Positions 49,501-63,969 of a stretch of DNA of 64,000 bases are shown here, in pieces. Every line of letters begins with the position of its first letter. Within the stretch, counting starts at the first letter, position 1. Source of the DNA: Osmia lignaria lignaria (lineage: Eukaryota; Arthropoda; Insecta; Hymenoptera; Megachilidae); assembly GCF_051020975.1 (NCBI RefSeq), contig NW_027478166.1, positions 12,525,501 through 12,589,500 of the forward strand. Direction: 5' to 3'. Position numbers and translations under genes: made by a program. Under the pieces are notes generated by a model. The model worked only from the letters and a program-made list of their open reading frames with translations. It made no database searches and was not told where the DNA came from.

Positions 49501-52500
49501 TGATCAGATGCGTAGTTCTCGAGATATATCAAGATATTTAAAAGTTCCGAAGCCGCCCCAACATAATAGAGATACAGAAACACCGTGGCCCCTTCCTTTG
49601 AGATAACTCTGCACTATTGCGAGCTGCAAATGCCACTTCCCGCTTAGCTGCGCAGAAGAAGAACAACAAGAAGAAGAAATATCTCGAAATATGTCCGTCA
49701 GGCCCCTTCCCTTGAGATCAATCTGCAAATATCTCGGAAACGAAGCGAGCTATGGCAAAATGTTAAGAGACCTTTTTTGTAGAGAATTATCTTTCCTACA
49801 ATTTATGTTCTATGCTATTTTTTGATCAGAAGCGTAGTTTTCGAGATATATCGAGGTATTTAAAAGTTCCGAAGCCGCACCAACATAATAGAGATACAGA
49901 AACACCGTGGCCCCTTTCTTTGAGATAACTCTGCACTATTGCGAGCTGGAAATGCCACTTCCAGTTTAGCTGTGCAGAAGAAGAACAACAAGAAGAAGAA
50001 ATAACTCGAAATATGTCCGTCAGGCCCCTTCCCTTGAGATAAATCTGCAAATATCTCGGAAACGAAGCGAGCTATGGCAAAATGTTGAGAGACCTTTTTT
50101 GTAGAGAATTAAGTTTCCTACTTTTTATGTTCTATGATATTTTTTGATCAGATGCGTAGTTCTCGAGATATATCAAGATATTTAAAAGTTCCGAAGCCGC
50201 ACCAACATAATAGAGATACAGAAACACCGTGGCCCCTTTCTTTGAGATAAATCTGCACTATTGCGAGCTGCAAATGCCACTTCCAGCTTAGCTGTGCAGA
50301 GGAAGAAGAACAAGAAGAAGAAATATCTCGAAATATGTCCGCCAGGCCCCTTCCCTTGAGATATATCTGCAAATATCTCGGAAACGAAGCGAGCTATGGC
50401 AAAATGTTAAGAGACCTTTTTTGTAGAGAATTATGTTTCCTACAATTTATGTTCTATGATATTTTTTGATCAGAAGCGTAGTTTTCGAGATATATCGAGG
50501 TATTTAAAGGTTCCGAAGCCGCACCAACATAATAGAGATACAGAAACACCGTGGCCCCTTTTTTTGAGATAACTCTGCACTAGTGCGAGCCGCGAATGCC
50601 ACTGCCAGCTTAGCTGTGCAGAAGAAGAACAACAAGAAGAAATATCTCGAAATATGTCCGTCAGGCCCCTTCCCTTGAGATAAATCTGCAAATATCTCGG
50701 AAACGAAGCGAGCTATGGCAAAATGTTAAGAGACCTTTTTTGTAGAGAATTAAGTTTCCCACTTTTTATGTTCTATGATATTTTTTGATCAGATGCGTAG
50801 TTCTCAAGATATATCAAGATATTTAAAAGTTCCGAAGCCGCACCAACATAATAGAGATACAGAAACACCGTGGCCCCTTTCTTTGAGATAACTCTGCACT
50901 ATTGCGAGCTGGAAATGCCACTTCCAGTTTAGCTGTGCAGAAGAAGAACAACAAGAAGAAGAAATATCTCGAAATATGTCCGTCAGGCCCCTTCCCTTGA
51001 GATCAATCTGCAAATATCTCGGAAACGAAGCGAGCTATGGCAAAATGTTAAGAGACCTTTTTTGTAGAGAATTATCTTTCCTACAATTTATGTTCTATGC
51101 TATTTTTTGATCAGAAGCGTAGTTTTCGAGATATATCGAGGTTTTTAAAAGTTCCGAAGCCGCACCAACATAATAGAGATACAGAAACACCGTGGCCCCT
51201 TTCTTTGAGATAAATCTGCACTATTGCGAGCTGCAAATGCCACTTCCAGCTTAGCTGTGCAGAAGAAGAACAACAAGAAGAAGAAATATCTTGAAATATG
51301 TCCGTCAGGCCCCTTCCCTTGAGATAAATCTGCAAATATCTCGGAAACGAAGCGAGCTATGGCAAAATGTTGAGAGACCTTTTTTGTAGAGAATTAAGTT
51401 TCCTACTTTTTATGTTCTATGATATTTTTTGATCAGATGCGTAGTTCTCGAGATATATCAAGATATTTAAAAGTTCCGAAGCCGCCCCAACATAATAGAG
51501 ATACAGAAACACCGTGGCCCCTTCCTTTGAGATAACTCTGCACTATTGCGAGCTGCAAATGCCACTTCCCGCTTAGCTGCGCAGAAGAAGAACAACAAGA
51601 AGAAGAAATATCTCGAAATATGTCCGTCAGGCCCCTTCCCTTGAGATAAATCTGCAAATATCTCGGAAACGAAGCGAGCTATGGCAAAATGTTGAGAGAT
51701 CTTTTTTGTAGAGAATTAAGTTTCCTACTTTTTATGTTCTATGATATTTTTTGATCAGATGCGTAGTTCCCGAGATATATCAAGATATTTAAAAGTTCCG
51801 AAGCCGCACCAACATAATAGAGATACAGAAACATCGTGGCCCCTTTCTTTGAGATAACTCTGCACTACTGCGAGCTGTAAATGCCAGTTCCAGCTTAGCT
51901 GTGCAGAAGAAGAACAACAAGAAGAAGAAATATCTCGAAATATGTCCGCCAGGCCCCTTCCCTTGAGATATATCTGCAAATATCTCGGAAACGAAGCGAG
52001 CTATGGCAAAATGTTAAGAGACCTTTTTTGTAGAGAATTATGTTTCCTACAATTTATGTTCTATGATATTTTTTGATCAGAAGCGTAGTTTTCGAGATAT
52101 ATCAAGATATTTAAAAGTTCCGAAGCCGCACCAACATAATAGAGATACAGAAACACCGTGGCCCCTTTCTTTGAGATAACTCTGCACTATTGCGAGCTGG
52201 AAATGCCACTTCCAGTTTAGCTGTGCAGAAGAAGAACAACAAGAAGAAGAAATATCTCGAAATATGTCCGTCAGGCCCCTTCCCTTGAGATAAATCTGCA
52301 AATATCTCGGAAACGAAGCGAGCTATGGCAAAATGTTAAGAGACCTTTTTTGTAGAGAATTATCTTTCCTACAATTTATGTTCTATGCTATTTTTTGATC
52401 AGAAGCGTAGTTTTCGAGATATATCGAGGTATTTAACAGTTCCGAAGCCGCACCAACATAATAGAGATACAGAAACACCGTGGCCCCTTTCTTTGAGATA

Positions 52501-52565
52501 ACTCTGCACTAGTGCGAGCCGCAAATGCCACTTCCAGCTTAGCTGTGCAGAAGAAGAACAACAAG
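43550..52565 (+). repeat. Large segmental duplication, copy 1 (about 9.0 kb)
   Basis: About 43550-46950 matches 52560-55958 at offset 9,007, and about 47850-52560 matches 56210-60920 at offset 8,360. Copy 1 has two more monomers: the piece at about 46950-47850 is an extra copy of 44999-45900 (offset 1,929, sharing CAGTAACACC and CGCGGCCCC). Subfamily F (CCGCCCCAACATAAT, CCTTCCTTTGAG, CCCGCTTAGCTGCGCAG) occurs here at 49504 and 51433. Confidence 0.92.
43714..44032 (+). repeat. 319 bp monomer with one GAA deleted (first of 10)
   Basis: This monomer lacks a single GAA in the triplet tract. Identical-length copies start at 43714, 45965, 50470, 52721, 54972, 55935, 58830, 60759, 61400 and 63329. 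None is found left of 43.7 kb. The change occurs in both type-A and type-B bodies, so it arose more than once or was spread by exchange. Confidence 0.92.
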
Positions 52566-55500
52566 AAGAAGAAATATCTCGAAATATGTCCGTCAGGCCC
52601 CTTCCCTTGAGATATATCTGCAAATATCTCGGAAACGAAGCGAGCTATGGCAAAATGTTAAGAGACCTTTTTTGTAGAGAATTATGTTTCCTACAATTTA
52701 TGTTCTATGATATTTTTTGATCAGATGCGTAGTTCCCGAGATATATCAAGATATTTAAAAGTTCCGAAGCCGCACCAACATAATAGAGATACAGAAACAC
52801 CGTGGCCCCTTTCTTTGAGATAACTCTGCACTATTGCGAGCCGCAAATGCCACTTCCAGCTTAGCTGTGCAGAAGAAGAACAACAAGAAGAAATATCTCG
52901 AAATATGTCCGTCAGGCCCCTTCCCTTGAGATAAATCTGCAAATATCTCGGAAACGAAGCGAGCTATGGCAAAATGTTAAGAGACCTTTTTTGTAGAGAA
53001 TTAAGTTTCCTACTTTTTATGTTCTATGATATTTTTTGATCAGAAGCGTAGTTTTCGAGATATATCGAGATATTTAAAAATTCCGAAGCAGCACCAACAT
53101 AATAGAGATACAGAAACACCGTGGCCCCTTTCTTTGAGATAACTCTGCACTATTGCGAGCTGCAAATGCCACTTCCAGCTTAGCTGTGCAGAAGAAGAAC
53201 AACAAGAAGAAGAAATATCTCGAAATATGTCCGTCAGGCCCCTTCCCTTGAGATAAATCTGCAAATATCTCGGAAACGAAGCGAGCTATGGCAAAATGTT
53301 AAGAGAACTTTTTTGTAGAGAATTAAGTTTCCTACTTTTTATGTTCTATGATATTTTTTGATCAGATGCGTAGTTCTCGAGATATATCAAGATATTTAAA
53401 AGTTCCGAAGCCGCACCAACAAAATAGGGATACAGAAACACCGTGGCCCCTTTCTTTGAGATAACTCTGCACTATTGCGAGCTGGAAATGCCACTTCCAG
53501 TTTAGCTGTGCAGAAGAAGAACAACAAGAAGAAGAAATACCTCGAAATATGTCCGTCAGGCCCCTTCCCTTGAGATAAATCTGCAAATATCTCGGAAAAG
53601 AAGCGTGCTATGGCAAAATGTTAAGAGACCTTTTTTGTAGCGAATTATGTTTCCTACAATTTATGTTCTATGATATTTTTTGATCAGAAGCGTAGTTTTC
53701 GAGATATATCGAGATATTTAAAAATTCCGAAGCAGCACCAACATAATACAGATACAGAAACACCGTGGCCCCTTTCTTTGAGATAACTCTGCACTATTGC
53801 GAGCTGCAAATGCCACTTCCAGCTTAGCTGTGCAGAAGAAGAACAACAAGAAGAAGAAATATCTCAAAATATGTCCGTCAGGCCCCTTCCCTTGAGATAA
53901 ATCTGCAAATATCTCGGAAACGAAGCGAGCTATGGCAAAATGTTAAGAGACCTTTTTTGTAGAGAATTAAGTTTCCTACTTTTTATGTTCTATGATATTT
54001 TTTGATCAGATACGTAGTTCTCGAGATATATCAAGATATTTGAAAGTTCCGAAGCCGCACCAACATAATAGAGATACAGTAACACCGTGGCCCCTTTCTT
54101 TGAGATAACTCTGCACTATTGCGAGCTGCAAATGCCACTTCCAGCTTAGCTGTGCAGAAGAAGAACAACAAGAAGAAGAAATATCTCGAAATATGTCCGT
54201 CAGGCCCCTTCCCTTGAGATATATCTGCAAATATCTCGGAAAAGAAGAGAGCTATGGCAAAATGTTAAGAGACCTTTTTTGTAGAGAATTAAGTTTCCTA
54301 CTTTTTATGTTCTATGATATTTTTTGATCAGATGCGTAGTTCCCGAGATATATCGAGATATTTAAAAGTTTCGAAGCCGCACCAACATAATAGAGATACA
54401 GAAACACCGCGGCCCCTTTCTTTGAGATAACTCTGCAGTAGTGCGAGCCGCAAATTCCACTTCCAGCTTAGCTGTGCAGAAGAAGAACAACAAGAAGAAG
54501 AAATATCTCGAAATATGTCTGTCAGGCCCCTTCCCTTGAGATATATCTGCAAATATCTCGGAAACGAAGAGAGCTATGGCAAAATGTTAAGAGACCTTTT
54601 TTGTAGAGAATTAAGTTTCCTACTTTTTATGTTCTATGATATTTTTTGATCAGATGCGTAGTTCCCGAGATATATCAAGATATTTAAAAGTTCCGAAGCC
54701 GCACCAACATAATAGAGATACAGAAACACCGTGGCCCCTTTCTTTGAGATAACTCTGCACTATTGCGAGCTGCAAATGCCACTTCCAGCTTAGCTGTGCA
54801 GAAGAAGAACAACAAGAAGAAGAAATATCTCGAAATATGTCCGTCAGGCCCCTTCCCTTGAGATATATCTGCAAATATCTCGGAAACGAAGCGAGCTATG
54901 GCAAAATGTTAAGAGACCTTTTTTGTAGAGAATTATGTTTCCTACAATTTATGTTCTATGATATTTTTTGATCAGATGCGTAGTTCCCGAGATATATCAA
55001 GATATTTAAAAGTTCCGAAGCCGCACCAACATAATAGAGATACAGAAACACCGTGGCCCCTTTCTTTGAGATAACTCTGCACTATTGCGAGCCGCAAATG
55101 CCACTTCCAGCTTAGCTGTGCAGAAGAAGAACAACAAGAAGAAATATCTCGAAATATGTCCGTCAGGCCCCTTCCCTTGAGATAAATCTGCAAATATCTC
55201 GGAAACGAAGCGAGCTGTGGCAAAATGTTAAGAGACCTTTTTTGTAGAGAATTAAGTTTCCTACTTTTTATGTTCTATGATATTTTTTGATCAGATGCGT
55301 AGTTCTCGAGATATATCAAGATATTTAAAAGTTCCGAAGCCGCACCAACATAATAGAGATACAGAAACACCGTGGCCCCTTTCTTTGAGATAAATCTGCA
55401 CTATTGCGAGCTGCAAATGCCACTTCCAGCTTAGCTGTGCAGAAGAAGAACAACTAGAAGAAGAAATATCTTGAAATATGTCCGTCAGGCCCCTTCCCTT

Positions 55501-58500
55501 GAGATATATCTGCAAATATCTCGGAAAAGAAGAGAGCTATGGCAAAATGTTAAGAGACCTTTTTTGTAGAGAATTAAGTTTCCTACTTTTTATGTTCTAT
55601 GATATTTTTTGATCAGATGCGTAGTTCCCGAGATATATCGAGATATTTAAAAGTTTCGAAGCCGCACCAACATAATAGAGATACAGAAACACCGCGGCCC
55701 CTTTCTTTGAGATAACTCGGCACTACTGCGAGCTGTAAATGCCACTTCCAGCTTAGCTGTGCAGAAGAAGAACAACAAGAAGAAGAAATATCTCGAAATA
55801 TGTCCGCCAGGCCCCTTCCCTTGAGATATATCTGCAAATATCTCGGAAACGAAGCGAGCTATGGCAAAATGTTAAGAGACCTTTTTTGTAGAGAATTATG
55901 TTTCCTACAATTTATGTTGTATGATATTTTTTGATCAGAAGCGTAGTTTTCGAGATATATCGAGGTATTTAAAGGTTCCGAAGCCGCACCAACATAATAG
56001 AGATACAGAAACACCGTGGCCCCTTTCTTTGAGATAACTCTGCACTAGTGCGAGCCGCAAATGCCACTTCCAGCTTAGCTGTGCAGAAGAAGAACAACAA
56101 GAAGAAATATCTCGAAATATGTCCGTCAGGCCCCTTCCCTTGAGATAAATCTGCAAATATCTCGGAAACGAAGCGAGCTATGGCAAAATGTTAAGAGACC
56201 TTTTTTGTAGAGAATTAAGTTTCCTGCTTTTTATCTTCTATGATATTTTTTGATCAGATGCGTAGTTCTCGAGATATATCAAGATATTTAAAAGTTCCGA
56301 AGCCGCACCAACATAATAGAGATACAGAAACACCGTGGCCCCTTTCTTTGAGATAAATCTGCACTATTGCGAGCTGCAAATGCCACTTCCAGCTTAGCTG
56401 TGCAGAGGAAGAACAACAAGAAGAAGAAATATCTCGAAATATGTCCGTCAGGCCCCTTCCCTTGAGATAAATCTGCAAATATCTCGGAAACGAAGCGAGC
56501 TATGGCAAAATGTTGAGAGACCTTTTTTGTAGAGAATTAAGTTTCCTACTTTTTATGTTCTATGATATTTTTTGATCAGATGCGTAGTTCTCGAGATATA
56601 TCAAGATATTTAAAAGTTCCGAAGCCGCACCAACATAATAGAGATACAGAAACACCGTGGCCCCTTTCTTTGAGAAAACTCTGCACTATTGCGAGCTGGA
56701 AATGCCACTTCCAGTTTAGCTGTGCAGAAGAAGAACAACAAGAAGAAGAAATATCTCGAAATATGTCCGTCAGGCCCCTTCCCTTGAGATAAATCTGCAA
56801 ATATCTCGGAAACGAAGCGAGCTATGGCAAAATGTTAAGAGACCTTTTTTGTAGAGAATTAAGTTTCCTACTTTCTATGTTCTATGATATTTTTTGATCA
56901 GATGCGTAGTTCTCGAGATATATCAAGATATTTAAAAGTTCCGAAGCCGCACCAACATAATACAGATACAGAAACACCGTGGCCCCTTTCTTTGAGATAA
57001 ATCTGCACTATTGCGAGCTGCAAATGCCACTACCAGCTTAGCTGCGCAGAAGAAGAACAACAAGAAGAAGAAATATCTCGAAATATGTCCGTCAGGCCCC
57101 TTCCCTTGAGATAAATCTGCAAATATCTCGGAAAAGAAGCGAGCTATGGCAAAATGTTAAGAGACCTTTTTTGTAGAGAATTATGTTTCCTACAATTTAT
57201 GTTCTATGATATTTTTTGATCAGAAGCGTAGTTTTCGAGATATATCGAGGTATTTAAAAGTTCCGAAGCCGCACCAACATAATAGAGATACAGAAACACC
57301 GTGGCCCCTTTCTTTGAGATAACTCTGCACTATTGCGAGCTGGAAATGCCACTTCCAGTTTAGCTGTGCAGAAGAAGAACAACAAGAAGAAGAAATAACT
57401 CGAAATATGTCCGTCAGGCCCCTTCCCTTGAGATAAATCTGCAAATATCTCGGAAACGAAGCGAGCTATGGCAAAATGTTGAGAGACCTTTTTTGTAGAG
57501 AATTAAGTTTCCTACTTTTTATGTTCTATGATATTTTTTGATCAGATGCGTAGTTCTCGAGATATATCAAGATATTTAAAAGTTCCGAAGCCGCACCAAC
57601 ATAATAGAGATACAGAAACACCGTGGCCCCTTTCTTTGAGATAAATCTGCACTATTGCGAGCTGCAAATGCCACTTCCAGCTTAGCTGTGCAGAAGAAGA
57701 ACAACAAGAAGAAGAAATATCTTGAAATATGTCCGTCAGGCCCCTTCCCTTGAGATAAATCTGCAAATATCTCGGAAACGAAGCGAGCTATGGCAAAATG
57801 TTGAGAGACCTTTTTTGTAGAGAATTAAGTTTCCTACTTTTTATGTTCTATGATATTTTTTGATCAGATGCGTAGTTCTCGAGATATATCAAGATATTTA
57901 AAAGTTCCGAAGCCGCCCCAACATAATAGAGATACAGAAACACCGTGGCCCCTTCCTTTGAGATAACTCTGCACTATTGCGAGCTGCAAATGCCACTTCC
58001 CGCTTAGCTGCGCAGAAGAAGAACAACAAGAAGAAGAAATATCTCGAAATATGTCCGTCAGGCCCCTTCCCTTGAGATCAATCTGCAAATATCTCGGAAA
58101 CGAAGCGAGCTATGGCAAAATGTTAAGAGACCTTTTTTGTAGAGAATTATCTTTCCTACAATTTATGTTCTATGCTATTTTTTGATCAGAAGCGTAGTTT
58201 TCGAGATATATCGAGGTATTTAAAAGTTCCGAAGCCGCACCAACATAATAGAGATACAGAAACACCGTGGCCCCTTTCTTTGAGATAACTCTGCACTATT
58301 GCGAGCTGGAAATGCCACTTCCAGTTTAGCTGTGCAGAAGAAGAACAACAAGAAGAAGAAATAACTCGAAATATGTCCGTCAGGCCCCTTCCCTTGAGAT
58401 AAATCTGCAAATATCTCGGAAACGAAGCGAGCTATGGCAAAATGTTGAGAGACCTTTTTTGTAGAGAATTAAGTTTCCTACTTTTTATGTTCTATGATAT

Positions 58501-60920
58501 TTTTTGATCAGATGCGTAGTTCTCGAGATATATCAAGATATTTAAAAGTTCCGAAGCCGCACCAACATAATAGAGATACAGAAACACCGTGGCCCCTTTC
58601 TTTGAGATAAATCTGCACTATTGCGAGCTGCAAATGCCACTTCCAGCTTAGCTGTGCAGAGGAAGAAGAACAAGAAGAAGAAATATCTCGAAATATGTCC
58701 GCCAGGCCCCTTCCCTTGAGATATATCTGCAAATATCTCGGAAACGAAGCGAGCTATGGCAAAATGTTAAGAGACCTTTTTTGTAGAGAATTATGTTTCC
58801 TACAATTTATGTTCTATGATATTTTTTGATCAGAAGCGTAGTTTTCGAGATATATCGAGGTATTTAAAGGTTCCGAAGCCGCACCAACATAATAGAGATA
58901 CAGAAACACCGTGGCCCCTTTTTTTGAGATAACTCTGCACTAGTGCGAGCCGCGAATGCCACTGCCAGCTTAGCTGTGCAGAAGAAGAACAACAAGAAGA
59001 AATATCTCGAAATATGTCCGTCAGGCCCCTTCCCTTGAGATAAATCTGCAAATATCTCGGAAACGAAGCGAGCTATGGCAAAATGTTAAGAGACCTTTTT
59101 TGTAGAGAATTAAGTTTCCCACTTTTTATGTTCTATGATATTTTTTGATCAGATGCGTAGTTCTCAAGATATATCAAGATATTTAAAAGTTCCGAAGCCG
59201 CACCAACATAATAGAGATACAGAAACACCGTGGCCCCTTTCTTTGAGATAACTCTGCACTATTGCGAGCTGGAAATGCCACTTCCAGTTTAGCTGTGCAG
59301 AAGAAGAACAACAAGAAGAAGAAATATCTCGAAATATGTCCGTCAGGCCCCTTCCCTTGAGATCAATCTGCAAATATCTCGGAAACGAAGCGAGCTATGG
59401 CAAAATGTTAAGAGACCTTTTTTGTAGAGAATTATCTTTCCTACAATTTATGTTCTATGCTATTTTTTGATCAGAAGCGTAGTTTTCGAGATATATCGAG
59501 GTTTTTAAAAGTTCCGAAGCCGCACCAACATAATAGAGATACAGAAACACCGTGGCCCCTTTCTTTGAGATAAATCTGCACTATTGCGAGCTGCAAATGC
59601 CACTTCCAGCTTAGCTGTGCAGAAGAAGAACAACAAGAAGAAGAAATATCTTGAAATATGTCCGTCAGGCCCCTTCCCTTGAGATAAATCTGCAAATATC
59701 TCGGAAACGAAGCGAGCTATGGCAAAATGTTGAGAGACCTTTTTTGTAGAGAATTAAGTTTCCTACTTTTTATGTTCTATGATATTTTTTGATCAGATGC
59801 GTAGTTCTCGAGATATATCAAGATATTTAAAAGTTCCGAAGCCGCCCCAACATAATAGAGATACAGAAACACCGTGGCCCCTTCCTTTGAGATAACTCTG
59901 CACTATTGCGAGCTGCAAATGCCACTTCCCGCTTAGCTGCGCAGAAGAAGAACAACAAGAAGAAGAAATATCTCGAAATATGTCCGTCAGGCCCCTTCCC
60001 TTGAGATAAATCTGCAAATATCTCGGAAACGAAGCGAGCTATGGCAAAATGTTGAGAGATCTTTTTTGTAGAGAATTAAGTTTCCTACTTTTTATGTTCT
60101 ATGATATTTTTTGATCAGATGCGTAGTTCCCGAGATATATCAAGATATTTAAAAGTTCCGAAGCCGCACCAACATAATAGAGATACAGAAACATCGTGGC
60201 CCCTTTCTTTGAGATAACTCTGCACTACTGCGAGCTGTAAATGCCAGTTCCAGCTTAGCTGTGCAGAAGAAGAACAACAAGAAGAAGAAATATCTCGAAA
60301 TATGTCCGCCAGGCCCCTTCCCTTGAGATATATCTGCAAATATCTCGGAAACGAAGCGAGCTATGGCAAAATGTTAAGAGACCTTTTTTGTAGAGAATTA
60401 TGTTTCCTACAATTTATGTTCTATGATATTTTTTGATCAGAAGCGTAGTTTTCGAGATATATCAAGATATTTAAAAGTTCCGAAGCCGCACCAACATAAT
60501 AGAGATACAGAAACACCGTGGCCCCTTTCTTTGAGATAACTCTGCACTATTGCGAGCTGGAAATGCCACTTCCAGTTTAGCTGTGCAGAAGAAGAACAAC
60601 AAGAAGAAGAAATATCTCGAAATATGTCCGTCAGGCCCCTTCCCTTGAGATAAATCTGCAAATATCTCGGAAACGAAGCGAGCTATGGCAAAATGTTAAG
60701 AGACCTTTTTTGTAGAGAATTATCTTTCCTACAATTTATGTTCTATGCTATTTTTTGATCAGAAGCGTAGTTTTCGAGATATATCGAGGTATTTAACAGT
60801 TCCGAAGCCGCACCAACATAATAGAGATACAGAAACACCGTGGCCCCTTTCTTTGAGATAACTCTGCACTAGTGCGAGCCGCAAATGCCACTTCCAGCTT
60901 AGCTGTGCAGAAGAAGAACA
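52566..60920 (+). repeat. Large segmental duplication, copy 2 (about 8.4 kb)
   Basis: Private markers of copy 1 recur in the same order: AAGAAGCGTGCTATGG (44590/53597), CAGTAACACC (45070/54077), GCGAGCTGTGG (46205/55212), CAACTAGAAG (46444/55451), CCCCTTTTTTTGAG (50555/58915), AACATCGTGG (51831/60191). I noted one base difference, CTGCACTAG against CTGCAGTAG near 45428/54435. The copy lacks 647 bp relative to copy 1; the join lies inside monomer 55935, after its ATATATCGAG. Confidence 0.92.
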
Positions 60921-63900
60921 ACAAGAAGAAATATCTCGAAATATGTCCGTCAGGCCCCTTCCCTTGAGATAAATCTGCAAATATCTCGGAAACGAAGCGA
61001 GCTATGGCAAAATGTTAAGAGTCCTTTTTTGTAGAGAATTAAGTTTCCTACTTTTTATGTTGTATGATATTTTTTGATCAGATGCGTAGTTCTCGAGATA
61101 TATCAAGATATTTAAAAGTTCCGAAGCCGCACCAACATAATAGAGATACAGAAACACCGTGGCCCCTTTCTTTGAGATAAATCTGCACTATTGCGAGCTG
61201 CAAATGCCACTTCCAGCTTAGCTGTGCAGAGGAAGAAGAACAAGAAGAAGAAATATCTCGAAATATGTCCGCCAGGCCCCTTCCCTTGAGATATATCTGC
61301 AAATATCTCGGAAACGAAGCGAGCTATGGCAAAATGTTAAGAGACCTTTTTTGTAGAGAATTATGTTTCCTACAATTTATGTTCTATGATATTTTTTGAT
61401 CAGAAGCGTAGTTTTCGAGATATATCGAGGTATTTAAAGGTTCCGAAGCCGCACCAACATAATAGAGATACAGAAACACCGTGGCCCCTTTTTTTGAGAT
61501 AACTCTGCACTAGTGCGAGCCGCGAATGCCACTGCCAGCTTAGCTGTGCAGAAGAAGAACAACAAGAAGAAATATCTCGAAATATGTCCGTCAGGCCCCT
61601 TCCCTTGAGATAAATCTGCAAATATCTCGGAAACGAAGCGAGCTATGGCAAAATGTTAAGAGACCTTTTTTGTAGAGAATTAAGTTTCCTACTTTTTATC
61701 TTCTATGATATTTTTTGATCAGATGCGTAGTTCTCGAGATATATCAAGATATTTAAAAGTTCCGAAGCCGCACCAACATAATAGAGATACAGAAACACCG
61801 TGGCCCCTTTCTTTGAGATAACTCTGCACTATTGCGAGCTGCAAATGCCACTTCCAGTTTAGCTGTGCAGAAGAAGAACAACAAGATGAAGAAATATCTC
61901 GAAATATGTCCGTCAGGCCCCTTCCCTTGAGATAAATCTGCAAATATCTCGGAAACGAAGCGAGCTATGGCAAAATGTTAAGAGACCTTTTTTGTAGAGA
62001 ATTAAGTTTCCTACTTTCTATGTTCTATGATATTTTTTGATCAGATGCGTAGTTCTCGAGATATATCAAGATATTGTAAAGTTCCCAAGCCGCACCAACA
62101 TAATAGAGATACAGAAACACCGTGGCCCCTATCTTTGAGATAACTGTGCACTATTGCGAGCTGTAAATGCCACTTCCAGCTTAGCTGTGCAGAAGAAGAA
62201 CAACAAGAAGAAGAAATATCTCGAAATATGTCCGTCAGGCCCCTTCCCTTGAGATAAATCTGCAAATATCTCGGAAACGAAGCGAGCTATGGCAAAATGT
62301 TAAGAGACGTTTTTTGTAGAGAATTAAGTTTCCTACATTTTATATTCTATGATATTTTTTGATTAGATGCGTAGTTCTCGAGATGTATCAAGCTATTTAA
62401 AAGTTCCGAAGCCGCACCAACATAATAGAGATACAGAAACACCGTGGCCCCTTTCTTTGAGATAACTCTGCACTATTGCGAGCTGGAAATGCCACTTCCA
62501 GTTTAGCTGTGCAGAAGAAGAACAACAAGAAGAAGAAATATCTCGAAATATGTCCGTCAGGCCCCTTCCCTTGAGATCAATCTGCAAATATCTCGGAAAC
62601 GAAGCGAGCTATGGCAAAATGTTAAGAGACCTTTTTTGTAGAGAATTATCTTTCCTACAATTTATGTTCTATGCTATTTTTTGATCAGAAGCGTAGTTTT
62701 CGAGATATATCGAGGTTTTTAAAAGTTCCGAAGCCGCACCAACATAATAGAGATACAGAAACACCGTGGCCCCTTTCTTTGAGATAAATCTGCACTATTG
62801 CGAGCTGCAAATGCCACTTCCAGCTTAGCTGTGCAGAAGAAGAACAACAAGAAGAAGAAATATCTTGAAATATGTCCGTCAGGCCCCTTCCCTTGAGATA
62901 AATCTGCAAATATCTCGGAAACGAAGCGAGCTATGGCAAAATGTTGAGAGACCTTTTTTGTAGAGAATTAAGTTTCCTACTTTTTATGTTCTATGATATT
63001 TTTTGATCAGATGCGTAGTTCTCGAGATATATCAAGATATTTAAAAGTTCCGAAGCCGCCCCAACATAATAGAGATACAGAAACACCGTGGCCCCTTCCT
63101 TTGAGATAACTCTGCACTATTGCGAGCTGCAAATGCCACTTCCCGCTTAGCTGCGCAGAAGAAGAACAACAAGAAGAAGAAATATCTCGAAATATGTCCG
63201 TCAGGCCCCTTCCCTTGAGATCAATCTGCAAATATCTCGGAAACGAAGCGAGCTATGGCAAAATGTTAAGAGACCTTTTTTGTAGAGAATTATCTTTCCT
63301 ACAATTTATGTTCTATGCTATTTTTTGATCAGAAGCGTAGTTTTCGAGATATATCGAGGTTTTTAAAAGTTCCGAAGCCGCACCAACATAATAGAGATAC
63401 AGAAACACCGTGGCCCCTTTCTTTGAGATAACTCTGCACTAGTGCGAGCCGCAAATGCCACTTCCAGCTTAGCTGTGCAGAAGAAGAACAACAAGAAGAA
63501 ATATCTCGAAATATGTCCGTCAGGCCCCTTCCCTTGAGATAAATCTGCAAATATCTCGGAAACGAAGCAAGCTATGGCAAAATGTTAAGAGACCTTTTTT
63601 GTAGAGAATTAAGTTTCCTACTTTTTATGTTCTATGATATTTTTTGATCAGACGCGTAGTTCTCGAGATATATCAAGATATTTAAAAGTTCCGAAGCCGC
63701 ACCAACATAATAGAGATACAGAAACACCGTGGCCCCTTTCTTTGAGATAAATCTGCACTATTGCGAGCTGCAAATGCCACTTCCAGCTTAGCTGTGCAGA
63801 GGAAGAACAACAAGAAGAAGAAATATCTCGAAATATGTCCGTCAGGCCCCTTCCCTTGAGATAAATCTGCAAATATCTCGGAAACGAAGCGAGCTATGGC

Positions 63901-63969
63901 AAAATGTTGAGAGACCCTTTTTGTAGAGAATTAAGTTTCCTACTTTTTATGTTCTATGATATTTTTTGA
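60921..63969 (+). repeat. Mosaic of pieces from the 8.4 kb unit
   Basis: About 61078-61685 matches 58508-59115 (offset 2,570, with GGAAGAAGAACAAG and GCGAATGCCACTGCC). About 62400-63007 matches 59186-59793 (offset 3,214, with CGAGGTTTTTAAAAG). The F monomer at 63007 ends like 57864 (GATCAATCTGC, then TATCTTTCCTAC and TATGCTATTT). Monomers at 61719, 62041 and 62363 have no close partner; 62041 carries ATTGTAAAGTTCCC and CCCCTATC. The order differs from both large copies. Confidence 0.85.
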
